Shown here: one piece after another, positions 36,140 through 47,769 of the stretch
How the letters are laid out: each line of letters starts with the position of its first letter
How positions within the stretch are numbered: the first letter of the stretch is position 1
Origin: Isoetes taiwanensis
Lineage: Eukaryota; Streptophyta; Lycopodiopsida; Isoetales; Isoetaceae
Assembly: GCA_021234155.1 (NCBI GenBank)
Contig: JAJEKV010000031.1
Coordinates: 4,480,835-4,544,834 of the forward strand
Length of the DNA stretch: 64,000 nt
Direction: 5' to 3'
Position numbers and translations under genes: made by a program
The notes under the pieces: model-generated
What the model was told of the DNA's origin: nothing
Database searches by the model: none
Seen by the model: only the letters and a program-made list of their open reading frames with translations

Positions 36140-38960
36140 GACTCATTATCTATGAACTCGGCTAGCAACTCTACTCTACATTGGGCAAAATGGCGGCGAT
36201 CCTGCGTGCAATGGCCCGGTCGGTAGGCATAGCATGTCGCGGTCCGGTCTTCTTTGAGCGCCACAATTGCCACTAGCTCGACTCTAATCGACCTTCATGA
36301 TAGAGGTACATCCTCGCTCCGCTGTCTTTGTGTCTTGGCCTCATAAAACATGGCGTCCTGGCCCTCGGGGAGAGCTTAGGGCATACCGAGTAGGACATCT
36401 TTGTAAGCGCGCTCGTTGATGCGCCTTGTCTCGCCTCTCTATATGCGGCGCGGCCTCCATCATCGCGATCTCGGCTTTGCGAGAAGGATCTTCGGCGTTT
36501 CACGGCCCTCTCCCGGCTCGGACACCCTCTCTACGCAGTTAGCGGGGTTGCACCCTCGGCAGAATGTCATTGGGCCACCATTGATGCATGGTGGCTCGAT
36601 GAATTTCTATTATGCTCCCATCGCGGGTCAATCCACAGGAAATCCGGAAATTAGCCTTGGGCTCTTGTCCTAAAGTGTGTACACCAGTCTTTGTACAAAT
36701 CCTGCGTGAGCCACGGTGTGGAGCGGCAGCTCAGGGCGTGACCATAGCGCGCAGGGCACCAAATGCCATGGTATTCCACATCCACAAAAATAAAATCACG
36801 GTTAACAAGCACAAAACATACCTAAGCGGGATAAAGGCGGTGCTAGTTGAGTACCGATACGACAATGCTACCCGATCGTCAGGGACATCGGTAGCCTTCT
36901 GGGGCAAATGGCAAGGGCGGCTCATCCATGCCGGCCAGAGGCTGCTTTCTGGGCGAGACATGGTCTCTGGCCCGGATAAATGTAAATTTGCTCTGAAATA
37001 GATGTCACGTTCGGTGATTATGGAGTCCTGAATAAAAAATAGGATTCGACGTTCGGCAAATAAAAATAAGCTTCAACAAATATAAATAAAGAAGCCAACA
37101 GGAAACAAAATTTTATTATGATAGGCAACTTCTCCGCCAAGAAAGTGTAACTTAATAGGGATAGCAATAGGGAACCCTACAAGATGCAATTATGCAGTAC
37201 CCATAATTTTGTCGATAGACTCAAAAGCAAGACTCAAATCATTTCAATGCATCTCAAAATCGTTCGAAAGAAAGAAAAAGGAAAGCGAAATACTTGTTTT
37301 AACGGGCTAAGGAGCCACGTTCTCAATCGATCCCACTCTTGGGTTGCCAAGACTTCTTCTTGCCGAGAGCTTGTTCTAAGTACTATGGCGTCAGAATAGC
37401 CGGTGAAGCGGCGAAGAAATTTCTAGAAAAATATGTGACTTTCATTTGCTAACATTATTTATGAACGCGGGGTCCTAGAACGGAGACGCGATTCCATGGG
37501 CCGTGCTCCGCAGACTCCTGAACGGAATTGTATTGCGTATTACGCCGTCGCTGCCGCTACTTGGCCGTACGGCCAATGGAGCACACTTGCCGGGGTTAAG
37601 CTAGCGAACGGTAACTCTGCCCGCCAGCGATCATGCCGTTACCCACGATCGGCCCATTACCCTTACTGGCCGTTACTCAGCCGAGGGGTTAAGCCAGGCG
37701 AACCATTGGCCTATCTTGCGTAGTACGCCAAACTGCCAAACTGCAACTAACTTAGGGTTCGGGTTAAGCCCGCATGAACGGTGAAACCGCGCCCGATCCC
37801 CACCGCATGGCAGCTCTCCGCGCCCGCGTTGGCGGTGAACTTCGCGGAGTTCCGCCCGGTAATTTTCGGAGTTAGCGGCGAACCACCAGTTCAACCGAAC
37901 TTGGTTTTGAGAATTAATAAAGAGTGAAGCGGAATTTTTGGGGAAAAAGACCTCCAGTTTTGGCAAAAATAACAAGCGTGATTTCGTTATTTTTTTAATC
38001 CGCATTATCACCGTTAGCAAATTGGGGCTAGCAGCGTGATCACGCCAACCAGCCTCAGAGCTTTCAGAGCGCCTTTTGTAGAGCCATTTCTCTCAACATC
38101 CCATCCGACACCCATCTGTCTTCAAAAGGTAAATGCTAAAAATTATAGGGCCTTGAAACACATCAAAATAACTTATTTGTGGCATTGTAAATCGTTGGAT
38201 CTTCATTTTCTTAAATCTACGGATATGAAAATTAGATATGCAAAAAAAAAAAGGCACAGAGATGGCATTGGACACTGTATGAGGCGTCCTTTGAAAAAGC
38301 AAAGCTTATCTTTGTTATTCAATCCTCTCACATAAAAGTTTATTTAGTTCGGCTCTTTAAATCTTCTTTTTTATTTTGGGATTGCATTGGGTTCCGTGCC
38401 AGAGGGAACGCCGCATCTTACGCCGCATGCGGTGTTCCCTTCCACTTGCGTTCCCCCTAGCGGGACGCGGGCTGGCGGAATTGAATGCCAGAAAATTTTC
38501 GAGATTCAATTTGAATCTCCCATGATGCTACGAAATTCCTTGGACTCCTCCTCCCCGCCGTCTCACTTTTGGCACTCAGGTCTCACGGTTTTGGCGGTCA
38601 GGGGTCAGTTCACCAGAGGTCAGTAAGGCAACTTGAGATTGTAGAAGCTGGATCGCCTCAACAGAGTTTAGAAACTCGGTCGGATCATCAGTTTCTTTTG
38701 CTGGGTCGGATCATTCGGATTGATTCCCTTCCCAGCTTTCCATCGTATTCTCTGCTTCAAAATGTGCAAAACAAAAGGCGTTATTGTGCAGCACCTTGCT
38801 CCATCGACGAACTCATTTCATCCGGCAGCAAGCGGGTGATTACTTAACCTATAGCGAAATTTTGGGGCTGGAGTTTTGTTGGGGTTCTTTTTCTGTTTTC
38901 TAGCGGTGGGCAAGGGAACAAAGAATTATTTCCGTCTTTGGTGGTGGGTAACGCAGCAGG
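36140..38960. other. GC-rich to mixed sequence with a CpG-dense island
   Basis: 36140-37000 continues the GC-rich debris. 37480-37880 is a dense CpG stretch with recurring GTTAAGCC and GCGAACGGT/GTGAAC words. It ends shortly before AT-rich DNA and precedes the exon-like pieces at 38.97 kb by about 1 kb. It could be a CpG-rich promoter or just another GC repeat. 38400-38640 has inverted GC words (GGAACGCCGCA and GCGGTGTTCCC). No gene is supported. Confidence 0.35.
38295..38355. repeat. ~55-bp dispersed repeat, copy 1
   Basis: AAAGCAAAGCTTAT, TTATTCAATCCTCTCACAT and then a T-rich tail ending in GGCTC. The same text is at 46245-46305. Probably the edge of a dispersed element otherwise not recognisable here. 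Confidence 0.6.
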
Positions 38961-38969
38961 ATTGCCGTT

Positions 38970-39252
38970 ATGCTGGATATGGCTCCTCTGCTTACCAACT
39001 TGTTTCAAATACCACAGAGGCAATGGCAATGTTCTTCTCTTTCAGTAGTATCTGGCAAATGCCCGGCATCTCTTTTCCTGCATTTCTTTCCAGCGCTTCC
39101 AGAATGTGGAAGCAGGCTGCAACAGCTTCTTGGTGCACAAGAGCTCAAGAACACCCTGTTTTGAAACGGTGCATGTCGCAGCAATGCATGATGCGAAAAG
39201 ATATTTCTTTTCATACTATCCTTCGAGTCCAGCCTTTGAAGCATTTTCTCAG
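38970..39252 (+). pseudogene. Exon-like coding segment with one frameshift
   Basis: Frame from ATG at 38970 reads through LFLHFFPALPECGSRLQQLL and AQELKNTLF to a stop at 39162. Skipping one T in a TTTT run there continues as ETVHVAAMHDAKRYFFSYYP and SSPAFEAFSQ, up to a GT splice donor (CAG/GTAAAT) at 39253. The change in frame at a homopolymer means either a pseudogene or a base-call error. I do not recognise the protein. Confidence 0.4.
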
Positions 39253-39326
39253 GTAAATGACATGAGCCGTGCTTGCAAAGTGGGTATTTAACTTCAAATT
39301 TGTAATATTTCTTTGCTGGGATGCAG

Positions 39327-39553
39327 GGGATTACAGTGTTGAGATGAAGGCGCTTTTGTGATCAATTGATCGCCTTTGTTCTGCAATTTCTTTGCTTTTG
39401 CTACGCGAAAATGATCTCGTCCTTCAGGCTCATTTTTATGACAGGTATCTAGTGTCCAGGCTTGATGGCGATGTTGCCAAGTTCATTGTTTTTGCCGATT
39501 CCACATGCAGACCATTCACCAAGAAAATTGTCTTACTTCTTTCAGTTTATTCA
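39327..39553 (+). pseudogene. Exon-like coding segment
   Basis: After a TGGGATGCAG acceptor, the text reads DYSVEMKALL, a TGA at 39359, and then an open frame 39362-39553. That frame contains SIDRLCSAISLLLLRENDLV and LVSRLDGDVAKFIVFADS. The helical, leucine-rich pattern suggests an ARM/HEAT-like protein. A very tentative candidate is the N-terminal region of PRD1-type meiotic proteins; I would not rely on it. The phase does not join cleanly with the preceding segment. Confidence 0.35.
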
Positions 39554-39580
39554 TAGTAATAATTTTTTGTCTTGCTTCCA

Positions 39581-39668
39581 GCTCATTTCAAATACGGTGG
39601 ATCTTATGGCAACTCTGCTGGAAGCCCAAATTGTTTCCTTATCCACCTTTTCTTATCTACACAGGTGA
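39581..39668 (+). pseudogene. Short exon-like coding segment
   Basis: Follows a CTTGCTTCCAG acceptor at 39580 and reads LISNTVDLMATLLEAQ then VSLSTFSYLHR, ending at an ACACAG/GTGATT donor-like site. In series with the two preceding segments it may belong to one decayed plus-strand gene. Confidence 0.35.
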
Positions 39669-39669
39669 T

Positions 39670-42370
39670 TGTTTTTCAATGGAATAGGGTACATTAAAAT
39701 AGCTGGTTCATTTTATTTGGGTTTATTTGTTTCCGGTTGAAAGCAGTTGTATAGAATAGGTATTGACATTTTCAAAGTCTTACATTTGTGGTCTTGTTTA
39801 TATCTTGGAGGACATTGTGTAGACACTTAATTTTGCCATTTCAGTTGTTATTAGCAGGAGATACAATGGTTAAATCCAGGCATGCAAAAACACAGTAACA
39901 AAAGGTTTGAGGAAATACACTAAATCTTGATTACATTTTGAATAATTAGATTAACTATTGTTTTGTCTTTCCCACACATTCGCCCAAGCTGAGTTATTAC
40001 TGCTAAAAACAAAGTCATTATTAAAAAACAAAGTCAAACATGACATGGTTAAGTGGGAATATTAACACAATTCTGCTTATTGCGGTTACCACTTTTAAAT
40101 TGATTTTAAATGTTGTTTCTCTTTTAACATCTTGAGAGAAACCATTCTGGACAATGGAGATGCATGGCGACAAGGAGGCGAGTAAAATTTAAAAAGTCAT
40201 TAGCATTACAAAATATTATTATTTTCAAATTCATCTGCATTTGAAGTGAGGCAAAGCATCTCTTATGTCCAGTTAAATGGCCGAGGTAAATCTTTATGGT
40301 TTAATCTTTTCTAAAGATTGCAATGTAATTTTGAAATTCTCTTTTATTGCACTTTAATCGAGATCTTGCAATTTATGAATTGATTCAAGCCAAAGATCCA
40401 TTGATCAAGAGCTGTTACGTAAGCTCTTTACCACGGATGTACTTTTATCTCATTTTTCTTTTCCATAGGGAACACTAACGTAATATTTTTTTCAAGCACT
40501 GCGCCAGAAACCGGTTTCTAGGGCTATACAACTGTATAGCAATTTCATATAATAAATCTGTAATGTTCTCCATCATATCTGTTATTTGCATATCCTCATG
40601 CTTTGTATTGACTGCATCATTCTATTTACATTATACGCAACAAATCTTTGATTAGGTTCTTCACATAACATCTTGATGTAAGGTCTTTCATGTCTATATT
40701 CTTCACAAAATAGGAAACAAGTCATAAAATGTGCTTTCTTGTCAAAAGAAGTATCGAACATTTCATTGAGACACATAGCGAGGCTTCACCAATAATGCAT
40801 AAATAGCCCTTTTAAATAAATTTGTGTTTATATGCTTAGTTGTTTGTTTTATACTGCTTCAATGTAGTTGAAGCTGAGTTGCAATGTCGAAAGTTCTATT
40901 TATTGCAATTGCTATTGCAATATCAAAACTCTATTTGGCTTTGCTTTGGAAAATAAATTTTCGCGGTTTTAGTTTATGCTATTTACATTTTATCAGTGTG
41001 TATGCTTCAAATAATCAAATGAGCAACATGATTTGAAGTGTATGTAAGTACGCAATTGACTAAATGTTGGTAGATGCGATGAAGGAAGGTTAGGTACCGA
41101 AAGTGTGACTGCATAGCGATCATTTTGTTACAAGGAAAAGGGCATTCACAATTAAGAAGAGAATTCTTTAATTTAAGAATCTAAAGGGTCATTATCCCCA
41201 CTAGGAGTAGAGTATCAAACATTTAAAGGAAGATTTTAATCATAAATGTAAACTAGAATTTGAGAGCATGAAACATTTGAAGGAAGAAATTTATCTTAAG
41301 CTTAGCGAGTGGATGCAAATATTATTGAAAGTTGTTACATTTAATATTGTTTGACATCTTGCGATGGAGCACCACATTGGTGATGCATGTCACTACAAGA
41401 GGATGGAAGTTATAGTGTCGGCAACCCTTGGCGATGATCATGTGTAGTGACAAATTGTCGAATACTACTATCTTGACACAAAGTGCTTGTGTTATGTCAA
41501 CATTGTAATCTCTTGCATAGTGTAATCAAATCTTTTGTCAAGCAATGACCTCCTTTTGTCAACTTTCTATCATGTTAGAGTAGGTTTTGCAACAGCTTTT
41601 GAACAATATTTAAAAGCTAAGTTGTGCCAACTTTTTTTTTTTTAAGACTTATAACAAGCGATTATCCAAATTTCATCTAATATCTTATTTGGTTGAGGAG
41701 CATTTTGTCAACTTTATATTGCAATTCAAATTGGGTTGTTGCAACAATTTTTTAACAAATTTATAACTCCATCGTTATAACATTTAAATTAGGATTTATA
41801 ACAATGCCATCAATTTGTATCTAATATTAGTAGAATTGAGTTTGGTATTCATATATTGTTAAAGATTTGGTGTTTAAGCTAAGGAATGTTACTTGATAGA
41901 AAGAATGATTTGAACCACGGTCGGATGAAGGGGAATAGATAATGGTGAAGGGTACGGCAACTTGAACAAGGGAACAGAATTTATAGGAAGATAAAAACAT
42001 TACTCAGTACCAAATGAGGCTATACCATAGTAGTCATAGCAATAAGATTGCTGTGTTGATTAATCACATGTGGCAACTTCATTAAGATCGTTCTCAATAT
42101 CCTCTATCTCATCCTCATCCTAGATATAAACAAAGAGCCAAATTCTAATTGCTTGGGATGGATCATGTGCATGTTAGGTAATCTTAAGTCTTCCATATAA
42201 TCCCTCATTATGTCCGGCAATGCGGTGGCGAAACCCTCCAAACCTATTAAAAAGATAATATTTTGGAGTTTTTGGATTATTACTCCAACACTAAATGTAA
42301 CTTATTACATATGAAGATTTTGAAAAATGATGATAGTATTTGGCCTTGGGTAGGGCTTAACAATGCAAAT
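39670..42370. other. AT-rich intergenic DNA
   Basis: No gene is supported. The text contains CACTACAAGAGGATGG at 41391 and GTGTAGTGAC at 41451, reminiscent of CACTA-transposon ends. T runs lie near 41632. 41500-41860 repeats the words TTGTCAAC, TTGCAACA and CATCTAAT loosely. Confidence 0.35.
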
Positions 42371-42373
42371 GGG

Positions 42374-43140
42374 CTATGTCATAAAGATATTGGGGATGGT
42401 GAGATAAGAATTAAGCACAAAACAAAAGGTGTCGTTGCTAGGCAAAGTGTCGACAAGGTGGCTGTGCAATAAAGCAAATGATGAAATTTTTTCACAATAA
42501 AGAAGTGGCAAGATAAGATATGTGAAGGTGCAAAAAATGTAATAATATATGCAAAAAGGTATGGCAAGGAAGGGCATAACAAAATTGGTGAGAAAAATAA
42601 CAAGAGTGGTAAAGCAGCGACAGCGTGATAAGTGGTGGAAAAAAAGGAGAAAAATGCAAAATAGCATAAGGCTAAAAGTGAAGTGTGAAAAATTGAGTGG
42701 TTTATAAAAAGGCATATGGAACGAATCATTGGCATGGAAAATCAAAGTGTGTGGAAAAGGCAAGCGTGAATGAGAAGGAATAAAAGCGGCAAGTATGTAA
42801 AATATAAACATGATAAAGAAAGAGGGAAGAAAATTTTTTGTTGCGATGGGTGGGTGACAGCAAGCGGTGTCGCGGCGGCTTCTTGATGATGATGATAGGT
42901 ATGGCTTCTTGTGAGAATGGGCGGATATGGTGGTGATAATGGCCGGATAGATCTTCCTTTTACTCTTCTTTTTTCTCCTCCCTTCCATCTCTTGCGGAGA
43001 TGCATTAGGCGACAGCAGTAATGGCGAAGCAAAATTCACGTTCTTCATTCCCCTTCTTTCCTCCGGTAAATCCGGCAAAGCCTTGCATCTTTCGCCATTT
43101 ATTGCTGCCTCTCCTTTTCATTCTAACTGCGGCTCGGCTA
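42374..43140. other. Purine-biased low-complexity block
   Basis: The plus strand is rich in A and G (AAAAAGG, GTGGAAAAAAAGG, AAGTGTGAAAAATTG). This yields a 234-codon minus-strand frame (43078-42374) dominated by Phe, Ile, Leu, Ser and Pro. No domain or signal pattern is convincing, and overlapping frames of 118 and 96 codons on the same strand show that openness follows composition. Confidence 0.45.
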
Positions 43141-43412
43141 AATTTGTAATGGCTTAAGCGAGGCTATATAGCCCGGATGGATTACGGTAATAGGCATGGT
43201 GGCTTTTCGCGAGTTGGACGAGAATCGCGACTATGGCAAAACTATGGCCGGCTATAAGCGAGCTGCACTTTTGTGATTCTTGTGCTGCGGGGTAAAAGGA
43301 GGTATGGTGAGATATGAAATATGAAATTTTCTTGCACATGCGGCTCCGACTTTAACATGTATAGCATATTTTCTTTTTCTAGATTACGACAGTAGAGCTT
43401 GGCTATGAGAAA

Positions 43413-43727
43413 CTATCTTGCGAGCCGCAGAATCAGCGAGAGAGAATCAACGAGGAGAAACAGAAGTATGAAGCATCGGACCCTCGCGAAAAGAAAAGCA
43501 GAACCACGAACCATCATGATTTTATAGCATTGGAGGTTGGCATTTCTTTGGCTCTCGAAATAATCATAAGCGACATCCCGATCTTCTTGATTTGTCATTC
43601 CTTCTCTCTGGAGATGCCGAGTCTTTGTAACAAAACCAACACTTTTAGAATCGAGGAAGTTGTGTGTAGAAAAAGATCTTAAGAAGCTTGTCTCTTTGGC
43701 ATCGTCATTTTTCCACTGACAAAGCAC
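43413..43727 (-). CDS. Unidentified 104-codon open frame
   Basis: Mixed-composition frame with KNDDAKETSFLRSFSTHNFL and REGMTNQEDRDVAYDYFESQ followed by a hydrophobic end (FILLFLLVDSLSLIL). The composition is protein-like, unlike its low-complexity neighbours. I recognise no family, and there is no flanking splice or repeat evidence. It could be a chance frame or an old element piece. Confidence 0.2.
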   Translation of the reverse strand: MLCQWKNDDAKETSFLRSFSTHNFLDSKSVGFVTKTRHLQREGMTNQEDRDVAYDYFESQRNANLQCYKIMMVRGSAFLFARVRCFILLFLLVDSLSLILRLAR

Positions 43728-44339
43728 TATGAATGAGCCGTCGCGGCAAAAGAATAGGCGGGTATGAAAGATGGCGAGAGAAAAGAAAAGGCAAGAACCA
43801 TTGAATGTAAGTATTACATTTTGTCATTTCAACTTTGTGTTCATACATTATTCTCATGCTTGTACTTTTGTGACATTCTGAAGACTATATGTTATGTTGA
43901 TTACGATGAAGGTAAAGGGAAGCTTTATTATTAATTTTGCTTCTGAAAGTTCTAACAGCAATGTGCTTTAAATATAATTAACGGGATAAGAGCGAAAGAA
44001 GACAATCGCGGGTCATGAAGGCAATGCAAATGATGAGATCATGGAGATGAACCAGCAAATAAAGAAAGGATTGAATTGCTTATATGGATTATTTTGTTGA
44101 CATTAAAATTTGTACTCTTGCCTTGAACCATTTTTTATGACAATTTAGTATGTTGGAAATTCGTTGATGATCCCGGTAAATTTATTACTTTTGACTCTTT
44201 ATTATCTAATTTCAAATGTGTTGTTACCAAGCAAAATACGGATATTTATCATTTTGACTCAAGGCAAATGCACACATTATCTAATATTAGCTATTACCTA
44301 GAAGCAAAACTTGTCAAATGTTGCTATCAGGTTGTTTTA

Positions 44340-44710
44340 AGGTAGATGGAATATAGCTATCATGTCGTTACTAGCTTGCCATGATGATGGCTATGTTGTT
44401 AGTATAGGCTCCATTTATGCATCATAATGTGGTCATAACAAGACACAAAACTAATCCCGCAAAACTTCTTATTGTGGATAGGATTATAGATGATATTTTG
44501 TCACTACCTTGCCATGATGATGATGCTATGTTGTCATTTATAGGCATTTTTTGTCTATCACAATATGGTCATAATACTAGGTATTTTTTTAATACAAAAT
44601 TAGTCACAACATTTCTTATTGGTTGTCTTATTGTAGATGTATTCTAGCTACTATTTAGGCACTAGCTTGCTATAATGTTGATGTAATGTTGTTAAGTATT
44701 GCCCTGAAGT
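44340..44710. repeat. Three diverged direct repeats
   Basis: The phrase GTAGAT/GTGGAT...ATAG...CACTA(G/C)CTTGC(C/T)AT with GATG...ATGTTGT starts near 44343, 44473 and 44633. Copies are heavily diverged with a period of about 130-160 bp. Confidence 0.5.
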
Positions 44711-47480
44711 TTGACATTTTCTAGATTACCATATAGTTTCAAATTGATTTGTGTCAATATTATGACATAAATTAAAGCCACAAGCTTGACACAACATTTG
44801 GCCAGCTATTGTGGCCAAGCATGTTTGTGACAAATGATCACGACAAGAAGTATAGTGTGAGAAGCTGTGACAATAATTGTGTTTTGAAGCGGAGTTCTTG
44901 TGTCAAAAAAATTGGCCGTTACTAGACACTATAGATTACCCTTCTGCGATACTTGATACAAATAAAGTAGGTCTGGGAAGTGAAATACTATTGAGGTCTT
45001 TGTAAATGAGATTGCAAGAAATCTATTTGTGTGATGCAATGCACATAAACATATTGTCATCAACATAGAGATCTTTTTAATTGTATTTATTGTTGAAAGT
45101 AAGTGGCTTTGTTCAAAACCAAGTTGTTTATGCTACTATGTTGCATCTGGGTTGTTTTGTCCCCAGCAACATGCTTTTTTAAGCCTTTTTTAGTGGGTAA
45201 GGGCTTAGGGTTAGGTAGTGGCCTTTTTCTCATAAGGGTAGGGAGGAAGACATCCGATGGGCGCATGTTTTCAACTACATGTGATCAATGGCTATGGCCC
45301 GGCATAAAATATTGCAACACCAATGCAAAGTTATATGACCACCATTATGCTAGATATGGTAGTTTGATACATCAATGGCTTGATGCATTGAAGACATAGA
45401 GTTTGTATAACAACTGTTCTTATATGGAGCATGACCTTTGATAGGTAGGAGAGGTCATCTTCTAAATTTACACAAAGACCATTTATAGCATTATCATGGA
45501 TTTGCCTAAAGTATTGTATATCATCGTGCATGTTGTTCATTTTGATACAATATTGTTCTTTCTAAAGCTTTTTCTTTAAGTTTAGCGTCCCTTGCAATGG
45601 TACCCATTCTTTCAAACTTGCTAATAAATTGGAAACTTCTTTAAGTGAGCTCATAAATCATTTACACCATAGCATCACCTTAGCGGACACACCCACATAC
45701 ATATCCTAGGCGATTAAATTAGATCCTAGAACCCCATGTTGGTGGATCAATGTAAAGAGCTGCTGAGGCATTATAAGGGCCTTGAGCTACTTGGTATTGG
45801 TTCGCGTACCAGCATACCATGGCGACAAGCTTTACCTCACAAAGGGGTGCAATTCCCTTTCGCGTGCGACCTTGCCATGACCTATCGGCTTCTGGGCGAG
45901 CTTCACATCGAGCCGGACGTTCCTGAGTTCTTTAGGACATGTTTCTTTATGATGTGGATCCATTGAGATTAGCGGACATAACCTCATTTTACTAAAAGTA
46001 TTTTGTATTCGCATTATAGAACCCGGTATATTTGTTTAACATTTTGTTTGAACTTCATATTATGTGTACACTTTTAAAAGGTAAAGTTTGTTGTTATCTA
46101 TATGTGTCTATTTCCCACCTACACATATATTGCCTTACGATGCATTATTGCACATTCACGACACAACCACAACTAGCGCTTTTATAGAAATGCCCTCATC
46201 GTCACGACTAATGCGGGCATAGGGCACCGCGTTTTCTAGTTTGTTTGAAAGCAAAGCTTATGTTCATTATTCAATCCTCTCACATTTAGGTTTTCTTGTT
46301 GGCTCACAATATTGTTTGTCTTGGTTTAAATTTATATTTCTTCCTTTGCTTCTTCATGTGGTACATGCATGGTGGACCGGTCCACTAATTGATCTCGCGT
46401 TCTTTTTTTGGCCGGATGCACTCTGATTGGAGTAGTTCCGGCCAAATAGTTTTTATTTGCTTATTGTATCATCCATGTGAGTTAATCTGCGAGGTTATTA
46501 GGATAATGCATGTTGTTTCTTCTCTAAGAATCATTAGGATTCTCCAACAATGCGAGAATGTATTTTAGACAAGGCTCCTCTAATGCGAATGGTATGCGTG
46601 CTGCCTTTTCTCTACCAAACCTTTTTCTCCTCTTCATCCCCTCTTTTTAGCTCCCAACCATGCTGCTGCTTACAACTACCAAAGTATTTTTTACGAGCAT
46701 GGGTTCGAGAATCAGCGGGCCTAGAATAGCTTCTCATCAAAATTATTACGTCTTCAAATGCTTGATCATGAAAATGGAGCATCCATACCTGTGAGATAAT
46801 CGATCGATTGAAAAATCTCAGTGAGCCATTTGAAGCAAGAAGTGAAAGTTGCTTGCATGTACGAGGAAATGGAGGAGGAAGAAGGTGCTTTTTCGCATTC
46901 AATTTCTTAATAGAAAGGCTGGACATGTTGCATTAATATGAGCCTTGTTTGCTTTCTTTGTAAAGGAGGAAGATAATACAATGACGAAATTTTAGCTACC
47001 TTGAAATTATAGAATTGTCGCCTTGATTTTCAAGGCAAAATTTCAAGGTGATTACTTTGTTCATTTCAAGGTCTAAAACTTCTAGTTTAAAACAAAGCCA
47101 AACTTGCACAAAGTCAAAATGTACATCAATTTGTAGATATGAAAGTGACTGCTGACCAAACAGAAGTCAACACAAAGTTTCATGGATAATATGATCTCAA
47201 AACAGCTTCAAGAGAGAGTTTTCGCTGATCATAAGCTTTAAAATATAAGGCAAATGAGACCAGATGTACGCCACTAATATTGAAGGTATTGCCTACCAAA
47301 TTGATCTGATCAGAATAGCAATTTCATCTACCATTTGCATCTCTTTCTTGATTAACCAAAGAAGATCTCAGAAGAAAGACAAGCTTAGAAAGGAATAATC
47401 ATCAAACATAAATACGAAAAATAAAAAATCTTTACCTTAAATGCCATCGCATTAAACAACTGCTGTTTCGTGATTCACAA
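44711..47480. other. Unassigned sequence
   Basis: No gene is supported. Frames at 45103-45399 (+), 45736-45966 (+) and 46612-46926 (-) are of mixed composition but match nothing I know. 46375-46386 is a perfect 12-bp palindrome, TGGACCGGTCCA. 44870-44950 has TTGTGTCAA and GTGACAAT words shared with 41450-41500. Confidence 0.3.
46245..46305. repeat. ~55-bp dispersed repeat, copy 2
   Basis: Second copy of the text at 38295-38355 (GCAAAGCTTATGTT, TTATTCAATCCTCTCACATT, ending in TTGGCTC), in the same orientation 7.9 kb away. Confidence 0.6.
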
Positions 47481-47486
47481 AACGGC

Positions 47487-47763
47487 TTGGGTTATCCTCC
47501 AAACTCCCAAAACTCGCCACAACTCAACCCGGCAAAAGCTCTTTCAAATACCTCAAAAACTTCACGATGCCGCCGGTACTCTCCGCCACGTCACTTCCGG
47601 AGTAAATTGTGCATGAAATTTCCGCCACCCAAATTACGCTTTCCTAACTATTTCAAAGAGGATAGAGAAATACCCCGGAAATTATCATCAAAGGTTCTCA
47701 GAGCATCCGAATATTTTGCAAGTTTTGGCTATCTCTTCTCTGATAACCCATCATTTATCGCGT
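47487..47763 (+). CDS. Possible first coding exon, unidentified
   Basis: A 94-codon frame without an in-frame ATG near its start reads GYPPNSQNSPQLNPAKALSN, RRYSPPRHFRSK and FPNYFKEDREIPRKLSSKVL. It ends at a good splice donor, CGCGT/GTACGTAAG. The Ser/Arg/Pro-rich start would suit an organelle transit peptide, and the acidic-basic second half looks like folded protein. No next exon was found. Alternative: a chance frame. Confidence 0.22.
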
Positions 47764-47769
47764 GTACGT

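Noticed and set aside
36190-36260. Possible retroviral-type zinc knuckle on the minus strand
   Set aside because: Needs two lost cysteines and a deletion to fit; a plus-strand SWIM relic explains the neighbourhood better.
42374-43078. 234-codon minus-strand open frame
   Set aside because: The plus strand is purine-biased low complexity and other long frames overlap on the same strand, so openness is compositional.
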